Below, piece by piece: positions 28,787 through 41,222 of a stretch of DNA of 64,000 bases. A program made the position numbers and the translations under genes. The first letter of the stretch is position 1. The number at the start of each line of letters is the position of its first letter. The notes under the pieces are model-generated. The model saw only the letters and a program-made list of their open reading frames with translations, did not search any database and was not told the origin of the DNA. Source of the stretch: Pseudomonadota bacterium (GTDB lineage: Bacteria; Pseudomonadota; Gammaproteobacteria; QQUJ01); NCBI GenBank assembly GCA_008501635.1, contig QQUJ01000019.1, positions 124,001-188,000 of the forward strand. Direction: 5' to 3'.

Positions 28787-30103
28787 TCAGTCGCCACGGA
28801 TACGATCGGCCCAGTGGCGGCTTTGCGCCAGTATGGCCTCTTCATCCAAGGTGGTGAGCTGACGCTCTTTGAGGACATGCCGTCCGGCAACCCAGACATC
28901 TGTCACGCAGTTGCGATTGGCTGCATAGATCAGTTGAGAGATCGGATTGTAAAGCGGTTGGGTCTCGACCGCATCGAGCCTCACCGCGGTCAGATCCGCC
29001 GACTTCCCGCATTCCAGCGAACCGGTCTCCAGGTCGATTCCGAGTGCCTTTGCGGCGTTGAGGGTTGCCATACGCAGTGCGGTGGCGGCCGGCAACGCAC
29101 TGGCATCGTTGGCGACCGCTTTGGCGAGCAACGCCGCGCTACGCATCTCACCGAGCATGTCCAGATCGTCATTGCTGGCGACCCCGTCGGTGCCCAACGC
29201 CACGTTGACCCCCGCGTCGACAAGGCGTTGGACCGGGCAAAAACCGCTGGCCAATTTGAGGTTGGATTCAGGGCAGTGAATGATATGGGCGTTGGCATTG
29301 CTCAGCAGGTCGATCTCGTCGTCCTGCAACTGGGTCATGTGTACGCCGAGCAGCGCAGGGGAGACCAGCCCCAGACGCTGCAGTCGGGCCAGCGGGCGTA
29401 CGCCGTGCTCCTGGACACTGCGCTCCACCTCATCGCGCGTCTCATGGATGTGCATATGGATCGGGATCTCCAGTTCGTCGGCCAGAACGCGGACCCGTTC
29501 CAGCGGTTCGTTGGAGACCGTGTACGGGGCATGCGGAGCAAAGGCCGTGCGCACCAGCGGATCGTTGCGGTACTCATCGTGGAGTTCAAGCCCCTTGTCC
29601 AGGTACTCGTCGATACCACCTGCGTAAGCTGAGGGGAAATCGATCAGTATCAAGCCCACCGTAGCCCGAATACCGGCACTGGCAGCAACTCGAGCGGTGA
29701 TCTCGGGAAAGAAATACATGTCGTTGAAGCAGGTGGTACCTCCGCGCAGCATCTCCGCTACCGCGTGCTGGGTTCCCGCGTGGACAAACTCTGCGTTTAC
29801 CCAACACTGCTCGGCCGGCCAAATATGCTGGCTCAGCCACTCCATTAGCGGCAGATCATCAGCGTAACCGCGCAGCAGTGTCATTGCGGCATGCGTATGC
29901 GCATTGATCAGGCCCGGGATCAGTGCGTGATCCGGCAGTTCGATCACGCTCATCGGCCGATATCGGTCGTCGATCTCTTTGCGTGGGGCTATGGCAACGA
30001 TACGGCCTCGCGTCACCGCCATCGAATAGCCTTCCCAAACCACGCCGTGGGGTTCGACGGGAATGATCCAGCGGGGATTGATCTGTGTGTCGACGGATTC
30101 CAT
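28787..30103 (-). CDS. mtaD: 5'-methylthioadenosine / S-adenosylhomocysteine deaminase (TRZ/ATZ family)
   Basis: A 438-residue amidohydrolase of the MTA/SAH deaminase group. Metal ligands are seen in PGLINAHTHAAMTLLRG (His-x-His), HIHETRDE and LGTDGVASNDDLDM. In Pseudomonas aeruginosa the orthologue next to ubiG and mtnA deaminates methylthioadenosine to methylthioinosine; the divergent mtnA here supports the same role in methylthio salvage. The ATG at 30103 (MESVDTQINPRW) is chosen: the frame continues upstream, but that extension is not family-like. A TATCTT element lies upstream at suitable spacing. It could also act on S-adenosylhomocysteine or guanine-type substrates. Confidence 0.85.
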   Translation of the reverse strand: MESVDTQINPRWIIPVEPHGVVWEGYSMAVTRGRIVAIAPRKEIDDRYRPMSVIELPDHALIPGLINAHTHAAMTLLRGYADDLPLMEWLSQHIWPAEQCWVNAEFVHAGTQHAVAEMLRGGTTCFNDMYFFPEITARVAASAGIRATVGLILIDFPSAYAGGIDEYLDKGLELHDEYRNDPLVRTAFAPHAPYTVSNEPLERVRVLADELEIPIHMHIHETRDEVERSVQEHGVRPLARLQRLGLVSPALLGVHMTQLQDDEIDLLSNANAHIIHCPESNLKLASGFCPVQRLVDAGVNVALGTDGVASNDDLDMLGEMRSAALLAKAVANDASALPAATALRMATLNAAKALGIDLETGSLECGKSADLTAVRLDAVETQPLYNPISQLIYAANRNCVTDVWVAGRHVLKERQLTTLDEEAILAQSRHWADRIRGD

Positions 30104-30410
30104 TGTGGGCTCAAAGACATCGGAAGCTGAGAAGATACATGGTGGTCGATTCGGCCCGCAACCGCACGACGTTTGCAGGGAGGCGATAAACAGACGCTGC
30201 ACTGACCCGGTTTCGATCGTTGGTCACGATTCCCGCCCTGACGGCTTCCAGATCGGCGCGCCGTTGGCCACAGCCAGGTTGCGTTCCCCAACCCTGATCC
30301 GGTGGTGCCATCGCCAGGCCGCAACCCGCACAAATTCGGCATCATCCAGAAAAACGCCTTCGGCAGGCCGGGCTTGAGTAGCCTCGGGGCTGCGGGTATC
30401 GTTGCCCGCC
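30104..30410. other. divergent intergenic region between the MTA deaminase gene and mtnA
   Basis: No gene is evident in these 307 nt. The right end carries the mtnA promoter described separately, and the left end a TATCTT element on the minus strand shortly before the deaminase start. The middle shows no repeat or RNA fold that I can support. Confidence 0.5.
30374..30402 (+). promoter_or_regulatory. putative mtnA promoter, -10 directly before the start codon
   Basis: TTGAGT (30374-30379) and TATCGT (30397-30402) are separated by exactly 17 nt. The mtnA ATG at 30411 follows 8 nt later with no Shine-Dalgarno, so the transcript is expected to be leaderless or nearly so. Confidence 0.47.
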
Positions 30411-31469
30411 ATGAACAGCGACCTTCACGATTCGATTCGCGCCATACAATGGAACGGCAATACGCTGCGTCTGCTTGATCAGCGCGTACTTCCCCAGGAT
30501 GAGGTTTATCTGGAGCTGCGCACCGCAGCGGAGACCGCGCGGGCGATCACCGATATGGTGGTGCGCGGTGCTCCGGCTATCGGCATCACGGCCGCGTACG
30601 GGGTGGTGCTGGCGATTCAGGACCGATTCGCGACGCATGGCCGGGAGTGGGGCGCCGCGATCGAAGGTGATCTGGCATTGCTGGCGGCCTCACGCCCTAC
30701 GGCTGTCAACCTGTTCTGGGCGCTGAATCGGATGCGTGCCGCTATTGCCGAACAGGCGTCGGTGGAGGAAATCGAGGCGTTGGCGCGGCGTATCCACGAA
30801 GAGGACATTGCCGCCAACCGCCTGATGGGGGAACTCGGAGCCGGGTTGATCGCTGCACCGAGCGGGGTGTTGACGCACTGTAACACCGGCTCTTTGGCGA
30901 CCGGTGGATTCGGCACGGCGCTGGGAGTGATCCGTACCGCCTTTACCGCAGGAAAGATCAGTAGTGTGTATGCAGACGAGACCCGACCGTGGTTGCAGGG
31001 CGCGCGGCTCACCGCCTGGGAATTGGTGCGCGACGGAATCCCCGTACGCCTGCTGGCCGACGGTGCGGCTGCCGCCCTGCTGCGCACCGGCGATGTGCAG
31101 TGGGTTATCGTGGGAGCTGATCGCATCGCGGCCAATGGAGATGTGGCCAACAAGATAGGTACCTACGCCACCGCGATTGCCGCGCGCCATCACGGCGTAC
31201 GTTTTATGGTGGTTGCACCAAGTTCCACCGTGGACATGAACACCCCCGATGGCAGTCGCATCCCGATCGAAATGCGCGATGAGAACGAGCTGCTGATGGC
31301 GGGTGGTCAACGCGTGGCTGCTGCGGGTGCAGGCGCCTGGAACCCCGTTTTCGACGTTACCCCGGCCAGCCTGATCGATGCCATCGTTACCGAGCGCGGA
31401 GTGGTGGAGCGCCCGGATACCCTGCGCATGGAAGCGATGATGGGTTCGATTGCCTCAGACGAGCCCTGA
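30411..31469 (+). CDS. mtnA: S-methyl-5-thioribose-1-phosphate isomerase
   Basis: MtnA converts methylthioribose-1-phosphate to methylthioribulose-1-phosphate in methionine salvage. The 352-residue protein has the family's substrate-loop [15 protein letters not shown] (about 46-60), the catalytic cysteine C157 in [13 protein letters not shown], the catalytic aspartate D237 in [17 protein letters not shown], and the C-terminal [14 protein letters not shown]. It is related to eIF2B but these residues mark it as an isomerase. The ATG at 30411 is chosen over a TTG 9 nt upstream that would overlap the -10 element. gyrA follows 211 nt later. Confidence 0.95.
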   Translation: MNSDLHDSIRAIQWNGNTLRLLDQRVLPQDEVYLELRTAAETARAITDMVVRGAPAIGITAAYGVVLAIQDRFATHGREWGAAIEGDLALLAASRPTAVNLFWALNRMRAAIAEQASVEEIEALARRIHEEDIAANRLMGELGAGLIAAPSGVLTHCNTGSLATGGFGTALGVIRTAFTAGKISSVYADETRPWLQGARLTAWELVRDGIPVRLLADGAAAALLRTGDVQWVIVGADRIAANGDVANKIGTYATAIAARHHGVRFMVVAPSSTVDMNTPDGSRIPIEMRDENELLMAGGQRVAAAGAGAWNPVFDVTPASLIDAIVTERGVVERPDTLRMEAMMGSIASDEP

Positions 31470-31540
31470 GGCGGCTGACGAAAACCTTCGAAACCCGGCC
31501 TACTTTCCAAAACCTCTTTTGAACTTGCTTTTTGAACGCT

Positions 31541-31563
31541 GAGAGCGACGGAGAAGCGCTCTC
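31541..31563 (+). other. 7-bp hairpin in the mtnA-gyrA interval
   Basis: GAGAGCG (31541-31547) and CGCTCTC (31557-31563) can pair around a 9-nt loop. Only a short mixed TTTT appears 6 nt later, so this is at best a weak terminator for mtnA. Confidence 0.25.
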
Positions 31564-31600
31564 GCAGATGTTTTCCAGGCTGCGCTGGTCAACGGCCCTA

Positions 31601-31609
31601 TGGTATCAT
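31601..31609 (+). promoter_or_regulatory. extended -10 promoter for gyrA
   Basis: TGGTATCAT supplies an extended -10 (TG at 31601-31602, TATCAT at 31604-31609). The expected start near 31616 gives a leader of about 65 nt that includes a GC hairpin (GCGCC-ggcat-GGCGC, 31627-31641). The AGGA before the ATG at 31681 is the ribosome-binding site. Confidence 0.42.
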
Positions 31610-31680
31610 GCGCGGTCATTATCCCAGCGCCGGCATGGCGCCCTGCACGGTCCCCGATCTGCTCAGGAAATAAGAACTAA

Positions 31681-34245
<2,565 letters not shown>

Positions 34246-34316
34246 TGCGTTCGGTGTCGCTGCGCGAGCAGAAATCGATTTTCACGCTTACATCCACTAA
34301 ATGAGAGAGGTATGTG

Positions 34317-35399
34317 ATGTCACGGGTATTCAATTTCAGCGCGGGTCCCGCAATGCTGCCGGTCGAAGTCCTGGAGCAGGCTCGCGAAGAGATGCTGGAC
34401 TGGAATGGCTCCGGTATGTCGGTGATGGAGATGAGCCACCGCGGCAAGGAGTTTGTCTCCATAGCCGAGCGTGCCGAAGCGGATCTGCGCGAGTTGCTGG
34501 CGATCCCCGCCAATTACAAGGTGCTGTTCCTGCAGGGTGGTGCGACCAGCCAGTTCGCGATGGTGCCCATGAATCTGCTGCGGGGTAAGAACGCTGCCGA
34601 CTACATCAATACCGGCGCATGGTCGAAGAAGGCCATCAAGGAAGCGGGTACCTACTGCAAGGTAAACGTGGCGGCCAGCAGCGAGGCAACGAATTTCACC
34701 ACAGCGCCGGCGCAGGAGGAGCTCAAACTGGATCCGAATGCGGCCTATGTTCATTACACACCGAATGAGACGATCGGTGGTGTGGAGTTTCCCTATGTGC
34801 CGGAAACCGGAGCCGTGCCATTGGTGGCGGACTTCTCATCCACCCTTCTCTCGCGTCCCATCGATGTCTCGCGCTATGGCGTCATCTATGCCGGCGCACA
34901 AAAAAATATCGGCCCCGCCGGATTGACGGTGGTGATCGTGCGTGACGATTTGATGGGTGAAATCCTGCCCGGCACGCCATCGATCTTCGACTATAAAAAT
35001 CATGCCGATAACGATTCCATGTCCAATACCCCGCCCACCTACGCCTGGTACCTCGCCGGCCTGGTCTTTCAATGGATCAAGCGCACCGGCGGTCTGGCGG
35101 CGATGGGTGAACGCAATCGTCTCAAGGCGGAGCGCCTCTATAGCGCCATCGACGCGTCGGGCTTCTACGCCAATCCGGTCGAACCCGCGTGCCGTTCGTG
35201 GATGAACGTACCCTTCACCCTGGCCAATGCCGACCTGGACGCCGATTTTCTTGCTCAAGCCAAGGCTCAGGGTCTGGTGACGCTCAAAGGTCATCGCTCG
35301 GTCGGTGGCATGCGTGCCAGTATCTACAACGCGATGCCCGAGGCGGGCGTCGGCAAGCTGATCGAATTCATGGGCGAGTTCGAGCGCGCCCATGCCTGA
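34317..35399 (+). CDS. serC: phosphoserine aminotransferase
   Basis: SerC is a PLP enzyme of serine (and pyridoxine) synthesis. The 360-residue protein starts [20 protein letters not shown] and carries the family's [22 protein letters not shown] (about 70-84), [18 protein letters not shown], and the Schiff-base lysine in [13 protein letters not shown] (about 192-204). The ATG at 34317 with AGAGAGG at ribosome-binding distance is preferred over the adjacent GTG. It follows gyrA by 71 nt and opens the serC-serA-pheA-hisC-tyrA-aroA run. Confidence 0.97.
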   Translation: MSRVFNFSAGPAMLPVEVLEQAREEMLDWNGSGMSVMEMSHRGKEFVSIAERAEADLRELLAIPANYKVLFLQGGATSQFAMVPMNLLRGKNAADYINTGAWSKKAIKEAGTYCKVNVAASSEATNFTTAPAQEELKLDPNAAYVHYTPNETIGGVEFPYVPETGAVPLVADFSSTLLSRPIDVSRYGVIYAGAQKNIGPAGLTVVIVRDDLMGEILPGTPSIFDYKNHADNDSMSNTPPTYAWYLAGLVFQWIKRTGGLAAMGERNRLKAERLYSAIDASGFYANPVEPACRSWMNVPFTLANADLDADFLAQAKAQGLVTLKGHRSVGGMRASIYNAMPEAGVGKLIEFMGEFERAHA

Positions 35400-35464
35400 A
35401 CGCAACACCAGGGCTGCCAGCGGGTGGGTGGTAGAACAAAAGGTCACAGAAAGGTTTAAATAAG

Positions 35465-36631
35465 ATGTATAAAATACTGACTTTAAATAATATTTCCATC
35501 GCCGGACTGGAGCGTTTGCCGCGTGAATCCTATGAGGTTGCCTCTGAAATTCTGCATCCCGACGCGATCCTGCTGCGCTCGTTCAAGATGCACGATATGG
35601 AGATTCCGGGGACGGTAAAAGCCGTTGGCCGTGCCGGTGCCGGTGTCAACAACATCCCGGTCGACAAGATGAGCGGCAAAGGTATTCCCGTTTTCAATGC
35701 CCCTGGGGCCAACGCCAACGCGGTAAAGGAACTGGTGATTGCCGGAATGCTGCTCGGGTGCCGAAATATTGCGCAGGCCTGGCATTTCGCGCGCGAGTTG
35801 GAGGGGGATGATGCCGCCATCGGTAAAGCCACCGAAGCGGGCAAGAAGAATTTCGTCGGGTTCGAGCTGCCGGGGCGCGCCCTGGGCGTGATCGGGCTCG
35901 GCGCCATCGGTGTCAAGGTCGCCAATGCCGCACTTTCGCTGGGGATGAACGTCATTGGCTACGATCCGGACATCACCGTACAGCGTGCCTGGCAACTCTC
36001 GTCACAGGTGCAGCAGGCGACCAGCGTCGACGATCTGCTCGCGCGCTGTGACTTTGTTACCTTCCATGTGCCCCTCATGGATGCCACTCGAGGCATGATC
36101 AACGCCGATCGCCTGCGTCTGATGAAAAAGGGCGTCGTGCTGCTCAATTTCTCGCGTGACGGCATCCTTGACGATCAAGCGGTGGTGAACGCCATCGATG
36201 AAGGCAAAGTCTACAGTTATGTCTGTGACTTTCCGTCGAACCTGCTGAAAAAGCACCCGCGCGTCATAACGCTGCCGCATTTGGGTGCTTCGACCGTCGA
36301 AGCGGAGGATAACTGCGCCATCATGGTGGCCAATCAGGTTCGCGACTATCTGGAGAACGGCAATATCACCAATTCCGTCAACTTCCCCGAAGTGGTCATG
36401 CCAAAGGCCCAGGGCGGTTATCGTCTGACCGTAGTCAATGCCAACGTACCGAATATGCTGGGACAGATCTCCACCGACCTGGCGAAAGCCGGCCTCAACA
36501 TCATCGATATGCTCAATAGGTCACGCGGCGATCTGGCCTACACCGTGGTCGATGTGGAAAGTGCGATCCCTGCCACAACGGTGGCCGAAATCGGTGCCAT
36601 CAAAGGGGTGCTCGGCGTACGTACCCTCTGA
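35465..36631 (+). CDS. serA: D-3-phosphoglycerate dehydrogenase (SerA-type with ACT domain)
   Basis: A 388-residue NAD-dependent 2-hydroxyacid dehydrogenase supplying 3-phosphohydroxypyruvate to SerC next door. The Rossmann motif is ALGVIGLGAIGVKVANAAL (about 139-157), followed by FSRDGILDD containing the substrate/cofactor arginine region, and the catalytic histidine in ITLPHLGASTVEAEDN. A C-terminal ACT domain (about 318-388, YRLTVVNANVPNMLGQIST) probably senses serine. It is shorter than the roughly 530-residue SerA of many bacteria and resembles the E. coli-length type (410 aa). The Shine-Dalgarno is AAAGGT. Confidence 0.92.
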   Translation: MYKILTLNNISIAGLERLPRESYEVASEILHPDAILLRSFKMHDMEIPGTVKAVGRAGAGVNNIPVDKMSGKGIPVFNAPGANANAVKELVIAGMLLGCRNIAQAWHFARELEGDDAAIGKATEAGKKNFVGFELPGRALGVIGLGAIGVKVANAALSLGMNVIGYDPDITVQRAWQLSSQVQQATSVDDLLARCDFVTFHVPLMDATRGMINADRLRLMKKGVVLLNFSRDGILDDQAVVNAIDEGKVYSYVCDFPSNLLKKHPRVITLPHLGASTVEAEDNCAIMVANQVRDYLENGNITNSVNFPEVVMPKAQGGYRLTVVNANVPNMLGQISTDLAKAGLNIIDMLNRSRGDLAYTVVDVESAIPATTVAEIGAIKGVLGVRTL

Positions 36632-36657
36632 GGCCAGTCCGCAGCGAACGCGCCATC

Positions 36658-37749
36658 ATGAGTGATACCGAACAGCGATTAGCCAGGATCCGTCAGGAGA
36701 TCGACGCGCTGGACGAACAGATCCAGGCGTTGATATCCAAACGTGCCGAATGCGCGGCCGAAGTGGGGCGGGTCAAGCGCTCGGAGGGGGCGGAGCCCGC
36801 CTTTTACTATCGACCCGAGCGTGAAGCCAAGGTGCTGCGTGGTGTCGTTGAACGCAATCAGGGGCCGCTCAGCAGCGAGGAGATGGCGCGACTGTTCCGC
36901 GAGATCATGTCGGCCTGCCTGGCTCTGGAAAAACCGATGAACATCGCGTTTCTAGGCCCCGAAGGAACCTTCACTCAGGCCGCCGCACACAAGCACTTTG
37001 GCAAGTCGATCAACACCACCCCGCTGGCGGCTATCGACGAGGTGTTTCGTGAGGTGGAATCGGGTGCGGCGCACTACGGTGTGGTGCCGGTGGAGAACTC
37101 CACCGAAGGGGTGATCAACCATACGCTGGACACCTTCGTGCTTTCCCCGCTCAAGATCTGTGGCGAGGTGGAACTGCGTATCCACCATCACCTGCTCGGT
37201 AATGAGCAGGATCTCAAGGCGATCAAACGTGTTTATTCACACCAGCAATCGCTGGCCCAGTGCCGCGAGTGGCTGGACCTCAATTTTCCGCACGTCGAAC
37301 GCGAACCCGTAAGCAGCAATGCGGAAGCCGCACGTCGCGCTGCCGCAGAGGCGGGGACCGCGGCTATCGCCGGCATCATGACAGCGGAGATCTACGGGCT
37401 GAAAATACTGGTTTCCAATATTGAGGACGAACCGGAGAACACTACGCGGTTCCTGATCGTTGGGCGCAATCCGGTGCCGGTCAGCGGGAACGACAAGACG
37501 ACGCTGCTTCTCTCGACCTCCAACAAACCCGGTGCGCTCTACCGGCTGCTCAATCCCCTCAATACCCACGGCATCAGCATGTCGCGCATTGAATCGCGTC
37601 CGTCGCGGCGCGGTACCTGGGACTATGTTTTCTTTATCGATATCGAAGGTCACGCCGAGGAGCACAATGTGAAAGCGGCTCTGACGGAACTTGAGGAGGG
37701 CGCCTCCCTGTTCAAGGTACTGGGTTCATACCCCAAAGCAGTACTCTGA
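36658..37749 (+). CDS. pheA: bifunctional chorismate mutase / prephenate dehydratase (P-protein)
   Basis: PheA converts chorismate to prephenate and on to phenylpyruvate. The 363 residues divide into an AroQ-type chorismate mutase (about 1-90, RIRQEIDALDEQIQALISKR), a prephenate dehydratase domain (about 95-275, IAFLGPEGTFTQAAAHKHFG, GVVPVENSTEGVINHTLD, and the TTRF segment ENTTRFLIVG), and a C-terminal ACT domain (about 282-360) with GALYRLLNPL and the ESRPSRRGTWDY phenylalanine-binding motif. Feedback inhibition by phenylalanine is expected. It sits 26 nt after the serA-type gene. Confidence 0.97.
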   Translation: MSDTEQRLARIRQEIDALDEQIQALISKRAECAAEVGRVKRSEGAEPAFYYRPEREAKVLRGVVERNQGPLSSEEMARLFREIMSACLALEKPMNIAFLGPEGTFTQAAAHKHFGKSINTTPLAAIDEVFREVESGAAHYGVVPVENSTEGVINHTLDTFVLSPLKICGEVELRIHHHLLGNEQDLKAIKRVYSHQQSLAQCREWLDLNFPHVEREPVSSNAEAARRAAAEAGTAAIAGIMTAEIYGLKILVSNIEDEPENTTRFLIVGRNPVPVSGNDKTTLLLSTSNKPGALYRLLNPLNTHGISMSRIESRPSRRGTWDYVFFIDIEGHAEEHNVKAALTELEEGASLFKVLGSYPKAVL

Positions 37750-37793
37750 GACAACCACAACTCGAACGTTGCCACGACACTCAGGAGCGGACC

Positions 37794-38924
37794 ATGACAG
37801 TTTCCTTTATTGATCTCGCCGCCGAAGGCGTAAAGGGTTTGCGGCCGTACCAACCGGGCAAACCGATAACCGAACTGGAACGCGAGTACGGCATCAAGAA
37901 TGCCGTCAAACTTGCCTCCAACGAGAATCCGATGGGCGCCAGTCCGCTGGCCATCGAAGCCGCTGGCAATGCGCTTAAAGAGGTAGAGTTCTATCCCGAT
38001 GGCGGCGGCTTCGAACTGCGCGCGGCGCTGAGCCGCTGGCATGACATCGATCCGGTACAAATCACCCTGGGCAATGGTTCCAACGATGTCCTCGATTTGA
38101 TCGGTCGGGTCTTTCTGACACCGGATCGCGAGTCGATTTACTCGGCACATGCTTTTGTCGTCTATCACCTGACCACGCTGGCGTGCGGCGCCACCGGTCG
38201 GGTGGCCGCGGCGCACGATGGTTCACGGGGCCCGGCCTTCGGGCACGATCTCGAGGCAATGCGTGCGCTGATCAACGACAAAACGGCGGTGATCTACATC
38301 GCCAATCCCAACAATCCGACCGGCACCTGGCTGAAACGCGATGAGCTGGAGGCCTTTATCAGTGCAGTGCCTCCAAGAGTTGTGGTGGTGATCGACGAGG
38401 CGTACATCGAGTATGTCGACGAGCCCGAATTTCCTGACAGCGCCCAGTGGCTGAAAAAATACCCCAATCTGGTGGTATGCCGTACCTTCTCCAAGGCCTA
38501 TGGTCTCGCCGGTCTGCGCGTTGGGTACGCGCTTTCCGGTCCTGAGGTGGCCGATCTGCTCAATCGGGTGCGGCAACCCTTCAATGTCAACGCGCCCGCC
38601 ATGGCCGCGGCCTGTGCGGCGCTGGGTGACCAGGAGCACATCAAGCGTGCCGTCGACGAGAATCGCCGCGGAATGGCGGTGCTGGCCGCCGCGTTTGCGG
38701 AACTCGGTTTGAACCACATCCCGTCGGTGGGTAACTTCGTCAGCGTCGATTTCGGTCGTCCGGCCGGACCCATCTACGAGGGCTTGCTGCGCGAAGGTGT
38801 CATCGTCCGTCCGGTCGCCAACTACGGAATGCCCAATCATCTGCGCATTACGGTTGGCAGTGGCGAACAGAATGTGCGCGTGGTCAACGCACTGCGCAAG
38901 GTACTGGCCGGCCAAACGGAATGA
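37794..38924 (+). CDS. hisC: histidinol-phosphate aminotransferase family (HisC/HisC2)
   Basis: A 376-residue class I/II PLP aminotransferase of the HisC group. It has KLASNENPMGASP (about 40-52), YIANPNNPTGTWL with the conserved NPTGT, VVIDEAYIEYVD, and the Schiff-base lysine in VVCRTFSKAYGLAGLRVGY. Located between pheA and tyrA it may also serve as the aromatic transaminase for phenylalanine and tyrosine, as proposed for HisC2 in Pseudomonas; this is inference. Its stop overlaps the tyrA start (ATGA). Confidence 0.92.
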   Translation: MTVSFIDLAAEGVKGLRPYQPGKPITELEREYGIKNAVKLASNENPMGASPLAIEAAGNALKEVEFYPDGGGFELRAALSRWHDIDPVQITLGNGSNDVLDLIGRVFLTPDRESIYSAHAFVVYHLTTLACGATGRVAAAHDGSRGPAFGHDLEAMRALINDKTAVIYIANPNNPTGTWLKRDELEAFISAVPPRVVVVIDEAYIEYVDEPEFPDSAQWLKKYPNLVVCRTFSKAYGLAGLRVGYALSGPEVADLLNRVRQPFNVNAPAMAAACAALGDQEHIKRAVDENRRGMAVLAAAFAELGLNHIPSVGNFVSVDFGRPAGPIYEGLLREGVIVRPVANYGMPNHLRITVGSGEQNVRVVNALRKVLAGQTE

Positions 38925-39799
38925 TTGAGCGCCTCTGCATCATCGGCGTCGGACTGATCGGCGGCTCGCTGGCAGCCGCGTTGCGCGCAGCCGGTGCGGT
39001 CGGTCATGTGACGGGCTGCAATCGCAACCCGGCCTCGCTGGAGAAGGCGCGGGCGCTGGGCATTATCGATTGCGGCGAAACCGATCCGGCGCGCGCCGTC
39101 GCCGAGGCCGACGTCGTTCTGGTGGCGGTGCCCATGATGGCCATGGAGGGAGTGTTTCAGCGCATTGCTCCGGTGCTTGCACCCGAGACCATTCTGACCG
39201 ACGCTGGCAGTACCAAAGGACATGTGGTCGCTGTCGCAAAATCCGCTTTCGGTTTCGTTCCACCCAGACTGGTGCCGGGACATCCCATTGCAGGTACCGA
39301 AAAGAGCGGCGTCGAGGCCGCATTTCCGGAGCTCTATCGTGGCTGTCGCGTCATACTCACACCCGTCGCCGAAACCGCGCCCGAGGCAACCGCACGCATC
39401 CGCTGGATGTGGGAGCAGGCCGGTGCGCAGGTCGAGGAGATGGATATAGAACATCACGACGAGGTGTTGGCTGCCACCAGCCATCTCCCCCACATGCTGG
39501 CCTATTCTCTGGTCGATGCCCTGGCGCGCATGGAAGAGCACAAGGAGATCTTCCGCTTCGCCGCAGGGGGGTTTCGCGATTTCACGCGTATTGCCTCCAG
39601 CGATCCACAGATGTGGCACGATATCTGTCTTACCAACCGTGTGCAGCTGCTCAGGATGCTTGATCGGTTCGGTGCGAATCTGCAGCATCTGTATACCGCT
39701 ATCGAGGCGGGAGACAGTGCGAGTGTGATGGCGATCTTCAAGCGTGCCAAGAACGCTCGTGACCGCTACTGCCAAAACGCCTCCGGAAGCCCCGAGTAG
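38921..39799 (+). CDS. tyrA: prephenate dehydrogenase
   Basis: A 292-residue NAD(P)-dependent dehydrogenase making 4-hydroxyphenylpyruvate. The nucleotide-binding motif is CIIGVGLIGGSLAAALRAAG (kept by the MIERL start), and the catalytic histidine region is PGHPIAGTEKSGVEAA (about 124-139). SHLPHMLAYSLV, GGFRDFTRIASSDPQMW and HDEVLAATSH complete the family pattern. Unlike Pseudomonas, where tyrA and aroA are fused, they are separate genes here, 11 nt apart. There is no chorismate mutase or ACT domain. Confidence 0.95.
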   Translation: MIERLCIIGVGLIGGSLAAALRAAGAVGHVTGCNRNPASLEKARALGIIDCGETDPARAVAEADVVLVAVPMMAMEGVFQRIAPVLAPETILTDAGSTKGHVVAVAKSAFGFVPPRLVPGHPIAGTEKSGVEAAFPELYRGCRVILTPVAETAPEATARIRWMWEQAGAQVEEMDIEHHDEVLAATSHLPHMLAYSLVDALARMEEHKEIFRFAAGGFRDFTRIASSDPQMWHDICLTNRVQLLRMLDRFGANLQHLYTAIEAGDSASVMAIFKRAKNARDRYCQNASGSPE

Positions 39800-39810
39800 G
39801 CTCAGCGACC

Positions 39811-41127
39811 ATGTCCGATCCGTCGACGACATTCCACGTACAGCCTGGCGGCCGATTGAGCGGCAGCCTGCGTGTGGCGGGCGATAAATCGGTTTCCCAC
39901 CGTTCCATCATATTCGGCGCCCTGGCCGATGGTGTCACCGAGATCGAAGGTTTTCTCGAAGGCGAAGACAGCCTCGCAACGCTACGTGCCTTTCGCGCCA
40001 TGGGGGTCAATATTGACGGCCCGGAAGCGGGCAGGGTGCGAATTCAGGGGGTCGGTATCGATGGTCTGAGGCGTCCGGTTGGAGCGCTCGATCTGGGTAA
40101 TTCGGGCACCTCCATGCGATTGCTGGCGGGCCTTCTGGCGGGACAGTCCTTCGATACGGTACTCACCGGCGACGCCTCGCTCTCGTCGCGACCCATGCAA
40201 CGCGTCACGGTGCCGCTTACCGCCATGGGCGCAGCGATCGATACAACCACCCCGGGGACCGCACCTCTGCATATCCATGGGGGTCAGCCGCTGCATGGCA
40301 CTCACTATGCCATGCCCATGGCGAGTGCCCAGGTCAAATCCGCACTCTTGCTGGCCGGACTCTATGCCAAGGGTCGCACCTGCGTTACCGAACCGGCGGC
40401 TACCCGGGATCACACGGAGCGGATGCTGGCCGGCTTTGGCTATCCGGTGGAACGCAACGGAATGACCGTCTGCCTCGAGGGCGGAGGACGCCTCACGGCC
40501 ACACCTGTCCGTATACCGGCCGATATCTCCTCCGCAGCCTTTTTTCTGGTAGGTGCCGCCATTGCCGGCGGATCGAATCTGCTGCTGGAACAGGTAGGTA
40601 TCAATCCCACTCGTACCGGGGTTATCGACATCCTGCGTCTCATGGGAGCGCAGATCGAGGTTTCGAACGAACGCGAGATGGGGGGCGAACCGGTCGCTGA
40701 TCTGCGAGTACGTAGTACGGGGTTACGTGGCGTCGAGATCCCCGAGCATTTGGTTCCCCTCGCCATCGACGAATTCCCCGCGCTGTTCATCGCTGCCGCC
40801 TGCGCCGAGGGAAAAACCGTACTGCGGGGCGCAGAAGAGCTGCGCGTCAAGGAGAGTGACCGCATCCAGGTTATGGCCGATGGGCTCCAACTACTGGGCA
40901 TCGAAGCCCGACCGACACGCGATGGGATCATCATAACGGGCGGCAAGCTGCAGGGTGGTCGCGTTCACAGTCATGGAGATCACCGCATCGCCATGGCATT
41001 CGCAATGGCCGCACTGCGTTCCCAGGCACCCGTCGTGATCACCGACTGCGCCAACGTTGCCACGTCGTTTCCCGATTTCGTCCGTCTTGCCACCACCGCG
41101 GGCCTGGCACTGGAAACGCTCGGTTAG
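39811..41127 (+). CDS. aroA: 3-phosphoshikimate 1-carboxyvinyltransferase (EPSP synthase)
   Basis: EPSP synthase catalyses the sixth step of the shikimate pathway. The 438-residue protein has the shikimate-binding LRVAGDKSVSHRSIIFGALA, the PEP/glyphosate loop LGNSGTSMRLLAGLLAGQ, SSRPMQRV, and the C-terminal LRVKESDRIQVMADGLQ and HGDHRIAMAFAMA. The loop reads L-G-N-S-G-T-S-M-R with a serine where many class I enzymes have alanine (LGNAGTAMR), which is the class II-type pattern. In related genomes cmk and rpsA follow; here the order breaks after aroA. Confidence 0.97.
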   Translation: MSDPSTTFHVQPGGRLSGSLRVAGDKSVSHRSIIFGALADGVTEIEGFLEGEDSLATLRAFRAMGVNIDGPEAGRVRIQGVGIDGLRRPVGALDLGNSGTSMRLLAGLLAGQSFDTVLTGDASLSSRPMQRVTVPLTAMGAAIDTTTPGTAPLHIHGGQPLHGTHYAMPMASAQVKSALLLAGLYAKGRTCVTEPAATRDHTERMLAGFGYPVERNGMTVCLEGGGRLTATPVRIPADISSAAFFLVGAAIAGGSNLLLEQVGINPTRTGVIDILRLMGAQIEVSNEREMGGEPVADLRVRSTGLRGVEIPEHLVPLAIDEFPALFIAAACAEGKTVLRGAEELRVKESDRIQVMADGLQLLGIEARPTRDGIIITGGKLQGGRVHSHGDHRIAMAFAMAALRSQAPVVITDCANVATSFPDFVRLATTAGLALETLG

Positions 41128-41171
41128 ACCCGCTTTCACCCCCTGCCGCGGTTGCTCCCCGGCCGTTTGGC

Positions 41172-41202
41172 TATACTCTTGATGCCGGCCCGGAAACGGG
41201 CC
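41172..41202 (+). promoter_or_regulatory. TATACT element and GNRA-loop hairpin upstream of ybaK
   Basis: TATACT (41172-41177) could serve as a -10 for ybaK. It is followed by a perfect hairpin GGCCCG-gaaa-CGGGCC (41187-41202) with a GNRA-type tetraloop and then TTTC. The hairpin may instead be the aroA terminator; the T-run is too short to decide. Confidence 0.35.
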
Positions 41203-41222
41203 TTTCGCTGTGGAGGTGCATC

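Noticed and set aside
30104-30202. N-terminal extension of the MTA deaminase (start at 30202)
   Set aside because: The extra 33 residues are Cys/Pro-rich and unlike the family N-terminus; ATG 30103 gives the usual length.
41187-41202. Strong terminator after aroA
   Set aside because: The hairpin is perfect, but only TTT follows before CGC, so it is listed as a hairpin near the ybaK promoter rather than as a confident terminator.
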